Of a DNA stretch of 64,000 nt, positions 1 to 10,057 are shown in pieces. How positions within the stretch are numbered: the stretch's first letter is position 1; each line of letters begins with the position of its first letter. The position numbers and the translations under genes are program-made. Source of the DNA: an uncultured Butyrivibrio sp. (GTDB lineage: Bacteria > Bacillota > Clostridia > Lachnospirales > Lachnospiraceae). The stretch is from NCBI GenBank assembly GCA_945928575.1, contig CAMENP010000003.1, positions 62,001 to 126,000 on the forward strand, read 5' to 3'. The notes below the pieces were generated by a model, which was not told the DNA's origin, made no database searches, and saw only the letters and a program-made list of their open reading frames with translations.

Positions 1-1471
1 AAGAAGCGATGATGTCAGAGTTACGGCTTCGCAGGCTATTCTTAAAGGACTTGCGGATGACGGCGGATTATATGTTCCGGAGAGCATACCGACACTTGAT
101 GTCAGCCTTGAAGAATTATCGGGCATGGATTACAGACAGGTTGCTTATGAAGTTATGAAGCTTTTCCTTACGGATTTCACCGAAGAGGAACTTAAGGCCT
201 GCATCAATAATGCATATGATTCCAAGTATGACACAGATGAGATAGCACCGCTTGTGAAGGCAGACGGAGCTTATTTCCTTGAATTGTTCCACGGTTCAAC
301 AATAGCATTTAAGGATATGGCACTTTCCATATTGCCGCATCTCATGATTACGAGTGCCCGTAAGAATAATATAAAGAATGATATAGTTATACTCACTGCA
401 ACATCAGGAGACACAGGTAAAGCTGCGCTTGCGGGATTTGCAGATGTTGAGGGAACGAAGATCATCGTATTCTATCCTAAGAACGGTGTAAGTCCTATCC
501 AGGAGAAGCAGATGGTTACACAGAAGGGTAAGAATACATACGTTGTAGGAATACATGGTAATTTTGATGATGCCCAGACAGGCGTTAAGAATATGTTCGG
601 GGATAAGGAACTTAATGAAGAGCTTAATGCCGGAGGATACCAGTTCTCATCAGCCAACTCCATTAATATCGGAAGACTTGTTCCGCAGATCGTATATTAT
701 GTATATGCATATACCAGACTTCTCGCAGACGGTGAGATATCAAAGGATGAGAAGATCAATATAGTTGTTCCGACCGGTAATTTCGGTAACATACTTGCTG
801 CTTATTTTGCAATGCATATGGGTGTTCCGGTTAATAAGCTTATATGTGCATCCAATGAGAATAAGGTTCTCTATGATTTCTTCTCAACAGGAACATATGA
901 CAGAAACAGAGAGTTTGTGCTTACATCATCCCCGTCAATGGATATTCTTATATCAAGTAACCTTGAGAGACTTATATATATGATCGCAGGCGATGATGCA
1001 GCCAAGAATAAAGAGCTTATGGACAGCCTTAAGGCAGAAGGACGTTATAGTATTACACCGCAGATGAGAGAGAAGCTTGATGATTTCTATGGTAATTATG
1101 CCAGCGAGAAAGAGACGGCGGATGTTATCAAATCAATTTATGAGAATACCGGTTATGTAATAGATACACATACGGCAGTTGCAGCGTGTGTATATAAGAA
1201 ATATGTTTCCGATACATCCGATAAAACACCTACGGTAATAGCTTCAACCGCAAGTCCTTTTAAGTTCACTAGAAGTGTCATGGACGCGATTGACAAGGCG
1301 AAATATGATTCAATGACCGATTTTGAACTTGTTGATGAGCTTAGCAGAATTGCCAATGTAACAGTTCCTCAGGCGATTGAAGATATAAGAACGGCTCCTG
1401 TTCTTCATGATACAGTATGCGATAAGACACAGATGAAAGATGTTGTCAAAAAAATACTTAACATTAACTAA
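1..1471 (+). CDS. thrC: Threonine synthase (5' partial)
   Basis: PLP enzyme converting O-phosphohomoserine to threonine in the cytosol. The reading frame is open from base 2 and already codes family sequence (ILKGLADDGGLYVPE) before the first internal ATG at 125, so the true start lies upstream of the window and only a short N-terminus is missing. The PLP-lysine motif HGSTIAFKDMA is present (Lys63 counted from the internal ATG), as are the TSGDTGKAAL phosphate loop and a VPTGNFGN motif. The gene is followed by a strong terminator, so it ends its transcription unit. The family assignment is firm. Confidence 0.95.
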   Translation, partial: RSDDVRVTASQAILKGLADDGGLYVPESIPTLDVSLEELSGMDYRQVAYEVMKLFLTDFTEEELKACINNAYDSKYDTDEIAPLVKADGAYFLELFHGSTIAFKDMALSILPHLMITSARKNNIKNDIVILTATSGDTGKAALAGFADVEGTKIIVFYPKNGVSPIQEKQMVTQKGKNTYVVGIHGNFDDAQTGVKNMFGDKELNEELNAGGYQFSSANSINIGRLVPQIVYYVYAYTRLLADGEISKDEKINIVVPTGNFGNILAAYFAMHMGVPVNKLICASNENKVLYDFFSTGTYDRNREFVLTSSPSMDILISSNLERLIYMIAGDDAAKNKELMDSLKAEGRYSITPQMREKLDDFYGNYASEKETADVIKSIYENTGYVIDTHTAVAACVYKKYVSDTSDKTPTVIASTASPFKFTRSVMDAIDKAKYDSMTDFELVDELSRIANVTVPQAIEDIRTAPVLHDTVCDKTQMKDVVKKILNIN

Positions 1472-1485
1472 TCTGACACTTTATT

Positions 1486-1537
1486 GTCACATTTGTATTT
1501 TATATTAGTCATATAGAATACAGATGTGACTTTTTTT
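1486..1537 (+). terminator. Intrinsic terminator after thrC
   Basis: A 14-bp stem (1486-1499 with 1517-1530, one G-U pair) is followed directly by seven T residues. A weak TAGAAT -10 candidate (1514-1519) lies in the loop/right arm and might serve the response regulator downstream, but its -35 is poor. Confidence 0.85.
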
Positions 1538-1565
1538 ATCTGGAAATGCTGAATGGAGGAAATAA

Positions 1566-2249
1566 ATGAGCCGATTATTAATAGTTGATGATGAGGAAAG
1601 AATCAGGGTTATATTAAAGAAGTATGCTGAGTTTGAAGGATATGAGACGGATGAAGCTGCCGACGGGATGGAGGCTGTGCTCAAGGTGCGTGCCAATGAC
1701 TACGATCTCATAATAATGGATGTTATGATGCCGGAACTTGACGGATTTACAGCATGCCGTGAGATTTTTAAGATAAAGCAGATTCCGGTGATCATGTTGT
1801 CGGCAAGAGGCGAAGAATACGATAAAATACATGGATTTGAGCTTGGCATAGATGATTATGTGGTAAAACCGTTTTCACCGAGAGAACTTATGATGAGAGT
1901 CAAGGCAGTCCTCGGCAGACGCAGTAATACAGCTGCGGGACAGGGAGAGGACAATAAAGAAGTATATAGGATAGACGGGCTTGTTGTAGACTGCACAGCG
2001 CGGACGGTTATGGTCGACGGTGAGCGTGTCAATATGACGCCGAAGGAATATGATTTGCTATTTTATATGATACGCAACCGGGGAATAGCTCTTTCAAGGG
2101 AAAAACTTATAACCGAGGTATGGGGATACGATTATTACGGTGATGACAGGACTCTTGATACTCATATTAAACTGTTAAGAAGCAGCCTTGGACCGTACAG
2201 AGGTTATCTCGTTACGCTGAGAGGAGTTGGATACAGATTTGAAGCATAG
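1566..2249 (+). CDS. OmpR/PhoB-family response regulator
   Basis: DNA-binding half of a two-component system. The receiver domain (about 1-115) shows the acidic pair Asp8/Asp9, the phosphoacceptor Asp52 in MDVMMPELDG, Ser79 and Lys101 in VKPFSP. The C-terminal winged helix (about 130-227) ends with the usual TLRGVGYRFEA. The start ATG has a GGAGGA site 5 bases upstream. Its 3' end abuts or overlaps the histidine kinase gene, so the two are one unit. The regulon is not visible from the sequence. There is no close match I can name; it is a generic PhoP/WalR-like member. Confidence 0.93.
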   Translation: MSRLLIVDDEERIRVILKKYAEFEGYETDEAADGMEAVLKVRANDYDLIIMDVMMPELDGFTACREIFKIKQIPVIMLSARGEEYDKIHGFELGIDDYVVKPFSPRELMMRVKAVLGRRSNTAAGQGEDNKEVYRIDGLVVDCTARTVMVDGERVNMTPKEYDLLFYMIRNRGIALSREKLITEVWGYDYYGDDRTLDTHIKLLRSSLGPYRGYLVTLRGVGYRFEA

Positions 2250-2253
2250 GAAG

Positions 2254-3795
2254 ATGAGCATCAAGTGGCGTATTTTTATATATCTTATCGGCTTCACGGT
2301 ATTTTTGCTGGGCCTTTTATGGTATTTTCAGATAGTACACTTAAACAGCTCTTATGAAAGCATTAAGAAAAATGAATTAAAAACAGCAGCAGACAAACTG
2401 TATGCCAACCTGAATTCGGATGATCTCGAAGATTATATAAGCACGCTTGCCGATAAGTACGATATGGAAATCAATCTTACCGATTCTGAAGGCAACAGTA
2501 TATACAGCGCCAATCTTATGCCGAGAAGCCATATATATATTCCGGACAGTACGACGTATGACTGCTTCTACAATAAGGTAAAGCAGAACGGCGGAACCGT
2601 AAGCTATGAGGTGAACGGCAAATATAATTACGACATTTCACCGAAGCCTCCGAAGGAAGATAAGACACCTGTTTTTGAAGAAAATGAATCAATGCAGGAA
2701 TCGGACAGCGACGAGTCAATGCACGAGCCGGATGCGGCCGCGGAAGACAGGATGATGAAAAGCTATGTGTCGCAGGCCAAAAGCATGATATATATAAGAC
2801 TTGTGACGGATACACAGGGGGAGGAACACCTCATTCTTATGAGTATGCTCATAACTCCGGTTGATGCTACGGTGTATACACTCAGAGTGCAGTTCATATA
2901 TATATCCGCTATATTTGTTGTGACGGCCGTTGTGGTTGCTTTTGTAATATCTAATATTATATCAAAGCCGATACGGAAAATTAATGAGTCGGCAAAGAAC
3001 CTTGCGGGTGGTGATTTTGATACTAAATTCGACGGAAGCGGATACAGGGAGGTAGAGGAACTTTCCCATACGCTTAATTATGCAGCCGGTGAGTTAGGCA
3101 AATCAGAACAGTTGCAGAGGGATCTTCTGGCAAATGTTTCACATGATCTGCGTACCCCGCTTACCATGATAACGGCTTATTCTGAGGTAATGCGTGATAT
3201 TCCCGGAGAAAATACGCCGGAAAATGTGCAGATTATTATAGATGAGACCAAAAGACTTACGAATCTGGTCAACGATATGCTTGAACTTTCCAAGCTGCAG
3301 GCAGGAGTCTCGGAAATATCGGCTGAAGTGTTTGATTTTACAACGAGTATACTGGCTGTCCTAAAAAGGTATTCAAAACTTACCGAACAGAGCGGGTATA
3401 ATATCCGGTTTGAGTATAGTGATGATGTAAAAGTATGTGCCGATGAGTACAAAATATATCAGGTAATATATAACCTGATCAATAATGCCATTAATTATGC
3501 CGGAGATGATAAAACGGTTATCGTAAGGCAGATAGTTAACGGTGAAATAGTAAGGCTTGAGGTTGAAGATCACGGCAAAGGAATTGCGGAGAATGAGATT
3601 GACAGCATCTGGGACAGATATTATAAGGTTGATAAGACACATAAGAGGGCGACACAGGGCTCCGGAATAGGATTGTCAATAGTTAAGAATATACTTAAAC
3701 TTCACGAAGCAAGATTTGGCGTTAATTCCAAGGTCGGTGAGGGAAGCATATTCTGGTTTGAACTTAAGACTGTGGATACACAGGACGAACAGTAG
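2254..3795 (+). CDS. Sensor histidine kinase
   Basis: Membrane partner of the preceding regulator. Order: one N-terminal transmembrane helix, a roughly 170-residue extracytoplasmic sensor region with an acidic Glu/Asp/Met-rich stretch, a second transmembrane helix, HAMP, a HisKA box NVSHDLRTP (His at about residue 297), N-box NLINNAINYA, and glycine boxes DHGKGI and GSGIGLSIVKN. ATG 2254 lies 4 bases after the regulator stop with AGGA just upstream. In-frame TTG codons at 2227 and 2239, nearer the GAGGAG at 2221-2226, are alternative starts that add up to 9 residues and overlap the regulator. The signal sensed is unknown. Confidence 0.92.
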   Translation: MSIKWRIFIYLIGFTVFLLGLLWYFQIVHLNSSYESIKKNELKTAADKLYANLNSDDLEDYISTLADKYDMEINLTDSEGNSIYSANLMPRSHIYIPDSTTYDCFYNKVKQNGGTVSYEVNGKYNYDISPKPPKEDKTPVFEENESMQESDSDESMHEPDAAAEDRMMKSYVSQAKSMIYIRLVTDTQGEEHLILMSMLITPVDATVYTLRVQFIYISAIFVVTAVVVAFVISNIISKPIRKINESAKNLAGGDFDTKFDGSGYREVEELSHTLNYAAGELGKSEQLQRDLLANVSHDLRTPLTMITAYSEVMRDIPGENTPENVQIIIDETKRLTNLVNDMLELSKLQAGVSEISAEVFDFTTSILAVLKRYSKLTEQSGYNIRFEYSDDVKVCADEYKIYQVIYNLINNAINYAGDDKTVIVRQIVNGEIVRLEVEDHGKGIAENEIDSIWDRYYKVDKTHKRATQGSGIGLSIVKNILKLHEARFGVNSKVGEGSIFWFELKTVDTQDEQ

Positions 3796-3815
3796 TTCTG
3801 TTTTTGCAAAAAATA

Positions 3816-3846
3816 TTGGACTTAAAGTCAGTGACCGTGTTATACT
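3816..3846 (+). promoter_or_regulatory. Promoter for the parE/parC unit
   Basis: TATACT (3841-3846) is preceded by TGT, an extended -10. A TTGGAC -35 candidate (3816-3821) lies at a long 19-base spacing, so the extended -10 probably carries the activity. Confidence 0.5.
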
Positions 3847-3863
3847 AGAATAATGATATGAAC

Positions 3864-3894
3864 AAATACCCCGTCATAACATAACGGGGTATTT
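3864..3894 (+). other. Leader hairpin upstream of parE
   Basis: Perfect 11-bp inverted repeat (3864-3874 with 3884-3894) around a 9-base loop, with a CCCC/GGGG core. No T-run follows, so it is a poor terminator. It would form inside the 5' leader of transcripts from the promoter at 3816-3846. Confidence 0.6.
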
Positions 3895-3921
3895 GGTATG
3901 TAAAGACGAAAGGAAATTAAT

Positions 3922-5847
3922 ATGGCTGAGAAAGTGCAACAGCAGTATAATGCATCAAGCATATCAATTCTTGAGGGACTTGAAGCGGTAAGAAAGAGAC
4001 CGGGTATGTATATCGGAAGTGTATCCACCAAAGGTCTTAATCATCTTATATATGAGATAGCGGATAATTCGGTGGATGAACATCTGGCCGGATATTGTGA
4101 CACGATAAGCGTAACGCTCAATAATGACGGTTCTGCGACAGTTACGGATAATGGTCGTGGCATACCTGTGGGTATTCACCCTAAGGCCGGAATACCGGCG
4201 GTTGAGGTTGTGTTTACTATATTACACGCAGGCGGTAAGTTCGGAGACGGAGGGTATAAGATATCCGGAGGACTTCACGGGGTAGGTGCATCCGTAGTAA
4301 ATGCACTTTCCGACTGGCTTGAAGTCCGCATTAAGACCGGCGGAATCATATATGAGCAGAGATATGAGAGGGGCAAGGTCTGTTATCCGTTAAGGGAATG
4401 TGGGACATGCCGCAAGAATGACACAGGAACAAGTGTAACATTTCTTCCGGATGCCACTATTTTTGAAAAAACGGAATTTAAAGCAGAGAGTATTAAAAGC
4501 AGATTGCATGAGACAGCATACCTTAATCCGGGTCTTACAATAATGTTTGAAGATAAGCGTACAGGAATGGAGGATAAGGAAACATTCCATGAAGAAGAAG
4601 GAATCACAGCATATGTAAAGGCGCTTGATGAGGACAAAGAACCTGTGTGCGATGTCGTATATTACAAGGGAAGCAAGGACGGAGTGGAAGTGGAATGTGC
4701 ATTCCAGTTCGTTGACGAATTTCAGGAATCCATTCTCGGATTCTGCAATAATATATACACGCAGGAAGGCGGAACGCATATCACAGGTTTTAAGACCAAG
4801 TTCACAACGGTAATTAACCAATACGCCAGGGAACTGGGTATCCTTAAGGATAAGGACGCGAATTTTACGGGAAGTGATGTGCGTAACGGAATGACTGGAA
4901 TTATTGCCGTCAAGCATCCGGAACCGAGATTTGAGGGCCAGACCAAGACCAAGCTTGATAACCAGGATGCGGGTAAAATAGTTGCCGAAATTACGGGAGA
5001 TGAACTTGTGAGGTTTTTCGATAAGAATCTTGAGACACTTAAAAGTGTAATTGCGTGCGCCGAGAAGGCCGCCAAGATTCGTAAACAGGAAGAAAAAGCC
5101 AAGACCAATCTTCTTGTCAAACAGAAATTTTCATGTGATACCAACGGAAAGCTTGCCAACTGTGAAAGTCGTAATCCGGAGGAATGCGAGATTTTTATAG
5201 TTGAGGGAGATTCGGCCGGAGGTTCGGCCAAGACGGCAAGAGACCGCAGGACACAGGCAATCCTGCCTATCAGAGGTAAGATACTTAATGTTGAGAAAGC
5301 TACAATGGATAAGGTGCTTGCAAACGCAGAGATTAAGACAATGATTACCGCTTTCGGATGTGGATTTTCCGAAGGATACGGCAATGATTTTGACATATCC
5401 AAATTAAGATACAACAAGATAATATTTATGACGGATGCCGATGTTGACGGTGCTCATATTGACACTTTGTTACTTACATTTTTCTACAGGTTTATGCCGG
5501 AACTCATCCAGGAAGGACATGTGTATCTGGCAACTCCGCCGCTTTATAAAGTGGTTCCCAAGAAGGGCGCTGGTCAGTATCTGTATGATGATAAGGCATT
5601 GGAAAAATATCGTAAAGAACATGCCGGAACTTCATTCACACTCCAAAGATATAAAGGACTCGGAGAGATGGATGACGACCAGTTGTGGGAGACGACACTC
5701 AATCCGGAGACCAGAATTTTAAAACAGGTCGAGATAGAAGACGCGAAGATGGCATCACATGTGACATCAATGCTTATGGGAACAGAAGTTCCGCCAAGAC
5801 GTGATTTCATACATGCACACGCACATGATGCGGAACTGGATATATAG
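3922..5847 (+). CDS. parE: Type IIA DNA topoisomerase B subunit (ParE/GyrB type)
   Basis: ATPase subunit of a DNA topoisomerase (ATP-driven strand passage; decatenation or supercoiling). It shows the GHKL ATPase: IADNSVDE (about 46-53), DNGRGIP (76-82) and GGLHGVGASV (116-125). It also has the TOPRIM EGDSAGG (about 428-434) and the metal motif DADVDGAH (about 505). At 641 residues it is the standard short ParE/GyrB length. The start has AAAGGAAAT upstream. The A subunit follows after 9 bases. The choice of parE over gyrB rests on the partner, whose C-terminal domain lacks a clear GyrA box; a second gyrBA pair near the origin would settle it. Confidence 0.88.
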   Translation: MAEKVQQQYNASSISILEGLEAVRKRPGMYIGSVSTKGLNHLIYEIADNSVDEHLAGYCDTISVTLNNDGSATVTDNGRGIPVGIHPKAGIPAVEVVFTILHAGGKFGDGGYKISGGLHGVGASVVNALSDWLEVRIKTGGIIYEQRYERGKVCYPLRECGTCRKNDTGTSVTFLPDATIFEKTEFKAESIKSRLHETAYLNPGLTIMFEDKRTGMEDKETFHEEEGITAYVKALDEDKEPVCDVVYYKGSKDGVEVECAFQFVDEFQESILGFCNNIYTQEGGTHITGFKTKFTTVINQYARELGILKDKDANFTGSDVRNGMTGIIAVKHPEPRFEGQTKTKLDNQDAGKIVAEITGDELVRFFDKNLETLKSVIACAEKAAKIRKQEEKAKTNLLVKQKFSCDTNGKLANCESRNPEECEIFIVEGDSAGGSAKTARDRRTQAILPIRGKILNVEKATMDKVLANAEIKTMITAFGCGFSEGYGNDFDISKLRYNKIIFMTDADVDGAHIDTLLLTFFYRFMPELIQEGHVYLATPPLYKVVPKKGAGQYLYDDKALEKYRKEHAGTSFTLQRYKGLGEMDDDQLWETTLNPETRILKQVEIEDAKMASHVTSMLMGTEVPPRRDFIHAHAHDAELDI

Positions 5848-5856
5848 GAGGGATAT

Positions 5857-8130
5857 ATGGCAGAGACAATACTTAAAACAGAATATTCTGATGTAATGCA
5901 GAAATCATATATAGATTACTCCATGAGTGTAATAACATCAAGAGCCGTACCGGATGTAAGGGACGGTCTTAAGCCGGTACAGCGACGGGTTTTGTATGCC
6001 ATGGACCAGCTCGGACTCAATTATGACAAGCCGCATCGTAAATCGGCACGTATTGTCGGTGATGCGATGGGTAAATATCATCCGCACGGCGACAGTTCAA
6101 TATATGAGACTCTCGTTGTTATGGAACAGGATTTTAAGAAGGGAATGGCACTTGTCGACGGCCATGGTAACTTTGGTTCCATTGAAGGAGACGGCGCAGC
6201 AGCAATGCGATACACAGAGGCCCGTCTTAAGAAATTTACGCAGGAAGTATACCTGAAAGACCTGGATAAGAACGTGGTTGATTTTGTCCCGAATTTTGAC
6301 GAGACAGAGAAGGAGCCTTCTGTTCTTCCGGTACGAGTTCCGAATATACTTATCAACGGTTCTGAAGGTATCGCAGTCGGAATGACTACGAGCATACCGA
6401 CACATAATCTTGAAGAAGTGATCAATGCCGTTGAGGCATATATGGATAATGAAGATATCACAACTGCCGAGCTTATGGAATATATGCCTGGTCCGGACTT
6501 TCCGACGGGCGGCCGTGTCGTCAATAAGAGCGAACTGCTTAGTATATATGAAACTGGTGTGGGTAGGATCAAACTCCGCGGAAATGTTGAATTTGAACCG
6601 GGCAAAAGAAAGTCGGACAAAGACAAACTTGTGATAAGTGCCATACCGTATACCATGATCGGGGCCGGAATAGGCAAATTTATATCCGATGTGGTTGATC
6701 TGATTGAGACGAAGAAGACACAGGATATTGTTGACATATCGAATGAGTCATCCAAGGACGGAATAAGAATTGTCCTTGAACTCAAGAAGAATGCCGACGT
6801 AAATAAGCTTGAAAATCTTCTCTATAAGAAAACCAAGCTTGAAGATACTTTCGGTGTGAACATGCTTACAATTGCGGACGGAAGACCGGAAGTCCTGGGA
6901 TTGAAAGATATCATAAGATATAATGTCGAGTTCCAGTATGAGATAAACACACGCAAATATACAACACTCCTCCAGAAGGAATATGATAATAAGGAAGTTA
7001 AGGAAGGTCTTATACGTGCATGCAATATAATAGACCTTATCATTGAGATACTCCGCGGAAGTACAAGTCTTAAGCAGGCCAAGGCATGTCTGATATCGGG
7101 AGATACGACCGATATTAAATTCAAATCCGAACAGTCCAAAAAGGATGCCGCAAAGCTTCATTTTACGGAGAGACAGGCTACGGCAATTCTTGAACTCCGT
7201 CTGTACAAGCTGATCGGACTCGAAATAGAAGCTTTGGAGAAAGAATATGAAGAGACTCTTCTTAAGATTGCCAGATACGAAGATATATTGGGAAGCCGTA
7301 AGGCGATGAAGAAGGCTATTAAGAAAGACCTTGAACAGATCAAGAAAGAATATAAGATGCCTCGCCTCACGATCATAGAGGATGCGACGGCAGCAGTTTA
7401 TGAGGAACCGAAGCTTGTTGAGCAGGAAGTAGTCTTTATAATGGACAGATTCGGATATTCCAAGACGATTGATGTGGCCGGTTTTGAACGTAATCAGGAA
7501 GCAGTGCTTTCGGAAAACAAATATGTATTCAAGTGTATGAACACAGAGAAAATATGTATTTTTACGGATAACGGAAATCTTCATCAGATAAAGGTTGCCG
7601 ATATACCGTTTACCAGATTCAGGGATAAGGGAACTCCTATAGATAATCTGGGCAATTACAGCAGCGCCGGTGAAGAAATTATATATCTTTGTGCGTCGGG
7701 CCAGATTAAGGACCGCAAATTGCTCTTTGTGACTTCTGCCGGCATGATGAAGCTGGTGGACGGAAGTGAGTTTGAAGCTTCCAAACGAACCATCGCATCG
7801 ACCAAACTTGCAAATGGTGATAAGGTGGCGGAAATTATCATGACGGATGCCACAGCGGGTGAGGATGGTCAGATAATAAGCAGCCGGATTGTTGTATTGC
7901 AGTCAGAGGCAGGATATTTCCTTAAATTCCGGCTTGATGAGATACCTGAGAAGAAGAAGAGCGCAATCGGCGTGCGCGGTATCAAACTTAGCGCCGGTGA
8001 TACAATTGAGGATGTTTATGTGATACCTGAAGATGCGGATGTCACAATAGAATATAAAGGCAGAGAGGTGTCGCTTAAGAAACTGAAAACTGCCAAGAGG
8101 GACGGCAAAGGTACGAAATTAAGAGCGTAG
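5857..8130 (+). CDS. parC: Type IIA DNA topoisomerase A subunit (ParC/GyrA type)
   Basis: Cleaves and rejoins DNA with the B subunit. The catalytic tyrosine is Tyr119 in AAMRYTEARL. The quinolone-determining segment GKYHPHGDSSIYE carries Ser80 and Glu84, the ParC-like wild-type pair. The C-terminal beta-propeller region (about 510-757) is present, but the first-blade GyrA box (QRRGGKG) is not seen; the aligned stretch reads FRDKGTPI. A GVRGIKL element occurs later. Length 757 fits ParC or a short GyrA. It sits 9 bases after the B gene and shares its GGAGGG-type Shine-Dalgarno context. Confidence 0.88.
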   Translation: MAETILKTEYSDVMQKSYIDYSMSVITSRAVPDVRDGLKPVQRRVLYAMDQLGLNYDKPHRKSARIVGDAMGKYHPHGDSSIYETLVVMEQDFKKGMALVDGHGNFGSIEGDGAAAMRYTEARLKKFTQEVYLKDLDKNVVDFVPNFDETEKEPSVLPVRVPNILINGSEGIAVGMTTSIPTHNLEEVINAVEAYMDNEDITTAELMEYMPGPDFPTGGRVVNKSELLSIYETGVGRIKLRGNVEFEPGKRKSDKDKLVISAIPYTMIGAGIGKFISDVVDLIETKKTQDIVDISNESSKDGIRIVLELKKNADVNKLENLLYKKTKLEDTFGVNMLTIADGRPEVLGLKDIIRYNVEFQYEINTRKYTTLLQKEYDNKEVKEGLIRACNIIDLIIEILRGSTSLKQAKACLISGDTTDIKFKSEQSKKDAAKLHFTERQATAILELRLYKLIGLEIEALEKEYEETLLKIARYEDILGSRKAMKKAIKKDLEQIKKEYKMPRLTIIEDATAAVYEEPKLVEQEVVFIMDRFGYSKTIDVAGFERNQEAVLSENKYVFKCMNTEKICIFTDNGNLHQIKVADIPFTRFRDKGTPIDNLGNYSSAGEEIIYLCASGQIKDRKLLFVTSAGMMKLVDGSEFEASKRTIASTKLANGDKVAEIIMTDATAGEDGQIISSRIVVLQSEAGYFLKFRLDEIPEKKKSAIGVRGIKLSAGDTIEDVYVIPEDADVTIEYKGREVSLKKLKTAKRDGKGTKLRA

Positions 8131-8147
8131 AGAAAGAAGTGAAACTG

Positions 8148-9530
8148 ATGTTACACGGTAAAAAGGGACAACATTACGAAATGGATATGTGCAGCGGTTC
8201 AATACTTAAGAAGATGCTGCTGTTTGCGTTTCCGCTTATGTTTTCCAATATATTGCAGCTGCTTTTTAATGCGGCTGATATCATTGTGGTTGGTAATTTC
8301 GCAGGCGATAATTCGCTTGCGGCGGTCGGCTCCAATACGGCACTTATTAACCTGCTTACCAATCTTTTTATAGGCCTTTCAATCGGAGCAAACGTTCTTG
8401 TCGCACGTTACTACGGTGCGGACAAGAAGGATGAACTCAAGGACACGGTACATACGGCGATGCTGCTAAGCTTTATCAGCGGGTGCATACTTATGGTTGT
8501 CGGAGTGATATTTGCCAGATATCTGCTTATTCTGATGCAGACACCTGATAAAATACTTTCTCTTGCAACACTGTATCTCAGAATATACTTTCTGGGTATG
8601 CCGGCGATGATGGTATACAATTTCGGCAGTGCAATCCTTAGGGCTGTCGGAGATACCAAGAGACCGCTTTATTTCCTTTTTGCGGCCGGAGTTGTAAATA
8701 TAGCGCTTAATTTACTGCTTGTAATAGTATTCAAACTTGATGTTGCGGGTGTAGCCATTGCAACCGTTATCTCGGAAACAATTTCAGCAACACTGGTTGT
8801 AATGTGCCTCATAAGAGACAAAGGCGTGATACATCTTGATATTAAGAAATTGAGAATAAGGCGTGATAAACTCGGAATGATCATGAAAATAGGACTTCCG
8901 GCAGGATTCCAGGGAACGGTATTTTCTCTTTCGAATGTAGTTATCCAGTCTTCAATCAATCTTTTTGGAGAGATCGTTGTGGCAGGCAACTCAGCGGCAG
9001 CAAATATAGAAGGTTTTGTGTATATGGCGATGAATACATTCCACCATGCGACACTTTCATTTACCGGACAGAATTATGGCGCGGGACGTATGGACCGTAT
9101 CAAGAAAATTCTTTTTACCGGTCAGGGCTGTGTTATTGTGACGGGAATGCTGCTCGGACAGCTTGCGGTATTGTTTGGAAGACCGTTGCTTGGAATTTAT
9201 ACCGATAATCCGGTTGCTGTAGATGCGGGAATGGTCCGATTGCAGATGATCTGCGGTACATATGCTTTATGCGGAATGATGGATGTCATGGTTGGCTCGA
9301 TAAGAGGACTCGGTTACGCGGTACTTCCTATGGTGGTATCGCTTGTAGGAGCATGCGGACTGAGACTGGTATGGATTGCAACTGTATTCAGAATACCTGA
9401 ATTTCATACTACGAGGGTTATATATGCATCATATCCGATAACGTGGATAATAACATTCGCAGCTCATGTGATATGCTTTGTGATCATATGGAACAAGGTG
9501 AAGAAAAAAGGAATACCGAAGGTTAACTAA
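8148..9530 (+). CDS. MATE-family efflux transporter
   Basis: Polytopic inner-membrane protein with about 12 transmembrane helices in two repeated halves (for example near residues 15-40, 50-75, 90-115, 130-185, 240-290, 360-440), typical of sodium- or proton-driven MATE exporters. About 460 residues is the normal length. The first half opens with FPLMFSNILQLLFNAADIIVVGNF, a recurring MATE helix-1 pattern. ATG 8148 is preferred; GTG 8139 is in frame and possible. It follows parC by 17 bases, so it may be cotranscribed. The substrate cannot be read from the sequence. Confidence 0.88.
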   Translation: MLHGKKGQHYEMDMCSGSILKKMLLFAFPLMFSNILQLLFNAADIIVVGNFAGDNSLAAVGSNTALINLLTNLFIGLSIGANVLVARYYGADKKDELKDTVHTAMLLSFISGCILMVVGVIFARYLLILMQTPDKILSLATLYLRIYFLGMPAMMVYNFGSAILRAVGDTKRPLYFLFAAGVVNIALNLLLVIVFKLDVAGVAIATVISETISATLVVMCLIRDKGVIHLDIKKLRIRRDKLGMIMKIGLPAGFQGTVFSLSNVVIQSSINLFGEIVVAGNSAAANIEGFVYMAMNTFHHATLSFTGQNYGAGRMDRIKKILFTGQGCVIVTGMLLGQLAVLFGRPLLGIYTDNPVAVDAGMVRLQMICGTYALCGMMDVMVGSIRGLGYAVLPMVVSLVGACGLRLVWIATVFRIPEFHTTRVIYASYPITWIITFAAHVICFVIIWNKVKKKGIPKVN

Positions 9531-9535
9531 TCAAA

Positions 9536-9574
9536 AAACGCTATGGGTTTAATGCCCATAGCGTTTAGTTTTAT
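9536..9574 (+). terminator. Bidirectional terminator between MATE gene and dut
   Basis: Perfect 12-bp stem (9536-9547 with 9555-9566). T-rich sequence follows on the plus strand and an A-run precedes it, giving a T-run on the minus strand. It serves both convergent units. Confidence 0.85.
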
Positions 9575-9580
9575 TCTGTT

Positions 9581-10027
9581 TTATTTGCCGTATCCGGTGC
9601 TGCCGAATCCTCCGGCACCGCGCACGGTATCACAAAGATCATCACAAACTTCCCACTCGGCTGTTATAAAAGGCGTTATAACCAGCTGGGCGATGCGCTC
9701 GCCCGGTTCAACAACCTGAGCTTCGTCAGAGTGATTATGAAGAGCAATCATAAATTCACCGCGGTAGTCAGGATCTACAACACCGACCTTGTTGGCGGGT
9801 GCGAGATGCCTTTTGCAGGCCATTCCGCTTCGCGGATATATTAACCCTGCATACCCCTGCGGAATTTCCATTGCGAGTCCGGTGTGAAACATAACTGTCT
9901 CATGTGGATTAACTGTTACCGGTGCATCCATACATGCGTATAAGTCAGCGCCGGCTGCGTACTCTGAACCGTATGTCGGGAGAGTGGCATTGGGATTTAA
10001 TTTTTTGACTTTAATGTTGGCTGTCAT
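9581..10027 (-). CDS. dut: dUTP diphosphatase
   Basis: Hydrolyses dUTP to dUMP and pyrophosphate, keeping uracil out of DNA and supplying thymidylate synthesis. All five trimeric dUTPase motifs are visible in 148 residues: AGADLYA (I), PRSGMA (II), GVVDPDYRGE (III), PGERIAQLV (IV) and the C-terminal arm RGAGGFGSTGYG (V). The start ATG has GGAGA upstream. It is the third gene of the nrdD-nrdG-dut unit, 30 bases after nrdG, a sensible grouping of ribonucleotide reduction with dUTP removal. Confidence 0.97.
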   Translation of the reverse strand: MTANIKVKKLNPNATLPTYGSEYAAGADLYACMDAPVTVNPHETVMFHTGLAMEIPQGYAGLIYPRSGMACKRHLAPANKVGVVDPDYRGEFMIALHNHSDEAQVVEPGERIAQLVITPFITAEWEVCDDLCDTVRGAGGFGSTGYGK

Positions 10028-10057
10028 CTAAAATTCTCCTTTTGTAGCAATATTGAA

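Noticed and set aside
3864-3894. Terminator for the histidine kinase gene
   Set aside because: The stem is perfect but no T-run follows, and it lies downstream of the parE promoter; recorded as a leader hairpin.
4722-5417. Minus-strand open frames inside parE and parC
   Set aside because: Caused by codon bias of the real genes; Ser/Leu-rich translations without ribosome sites.
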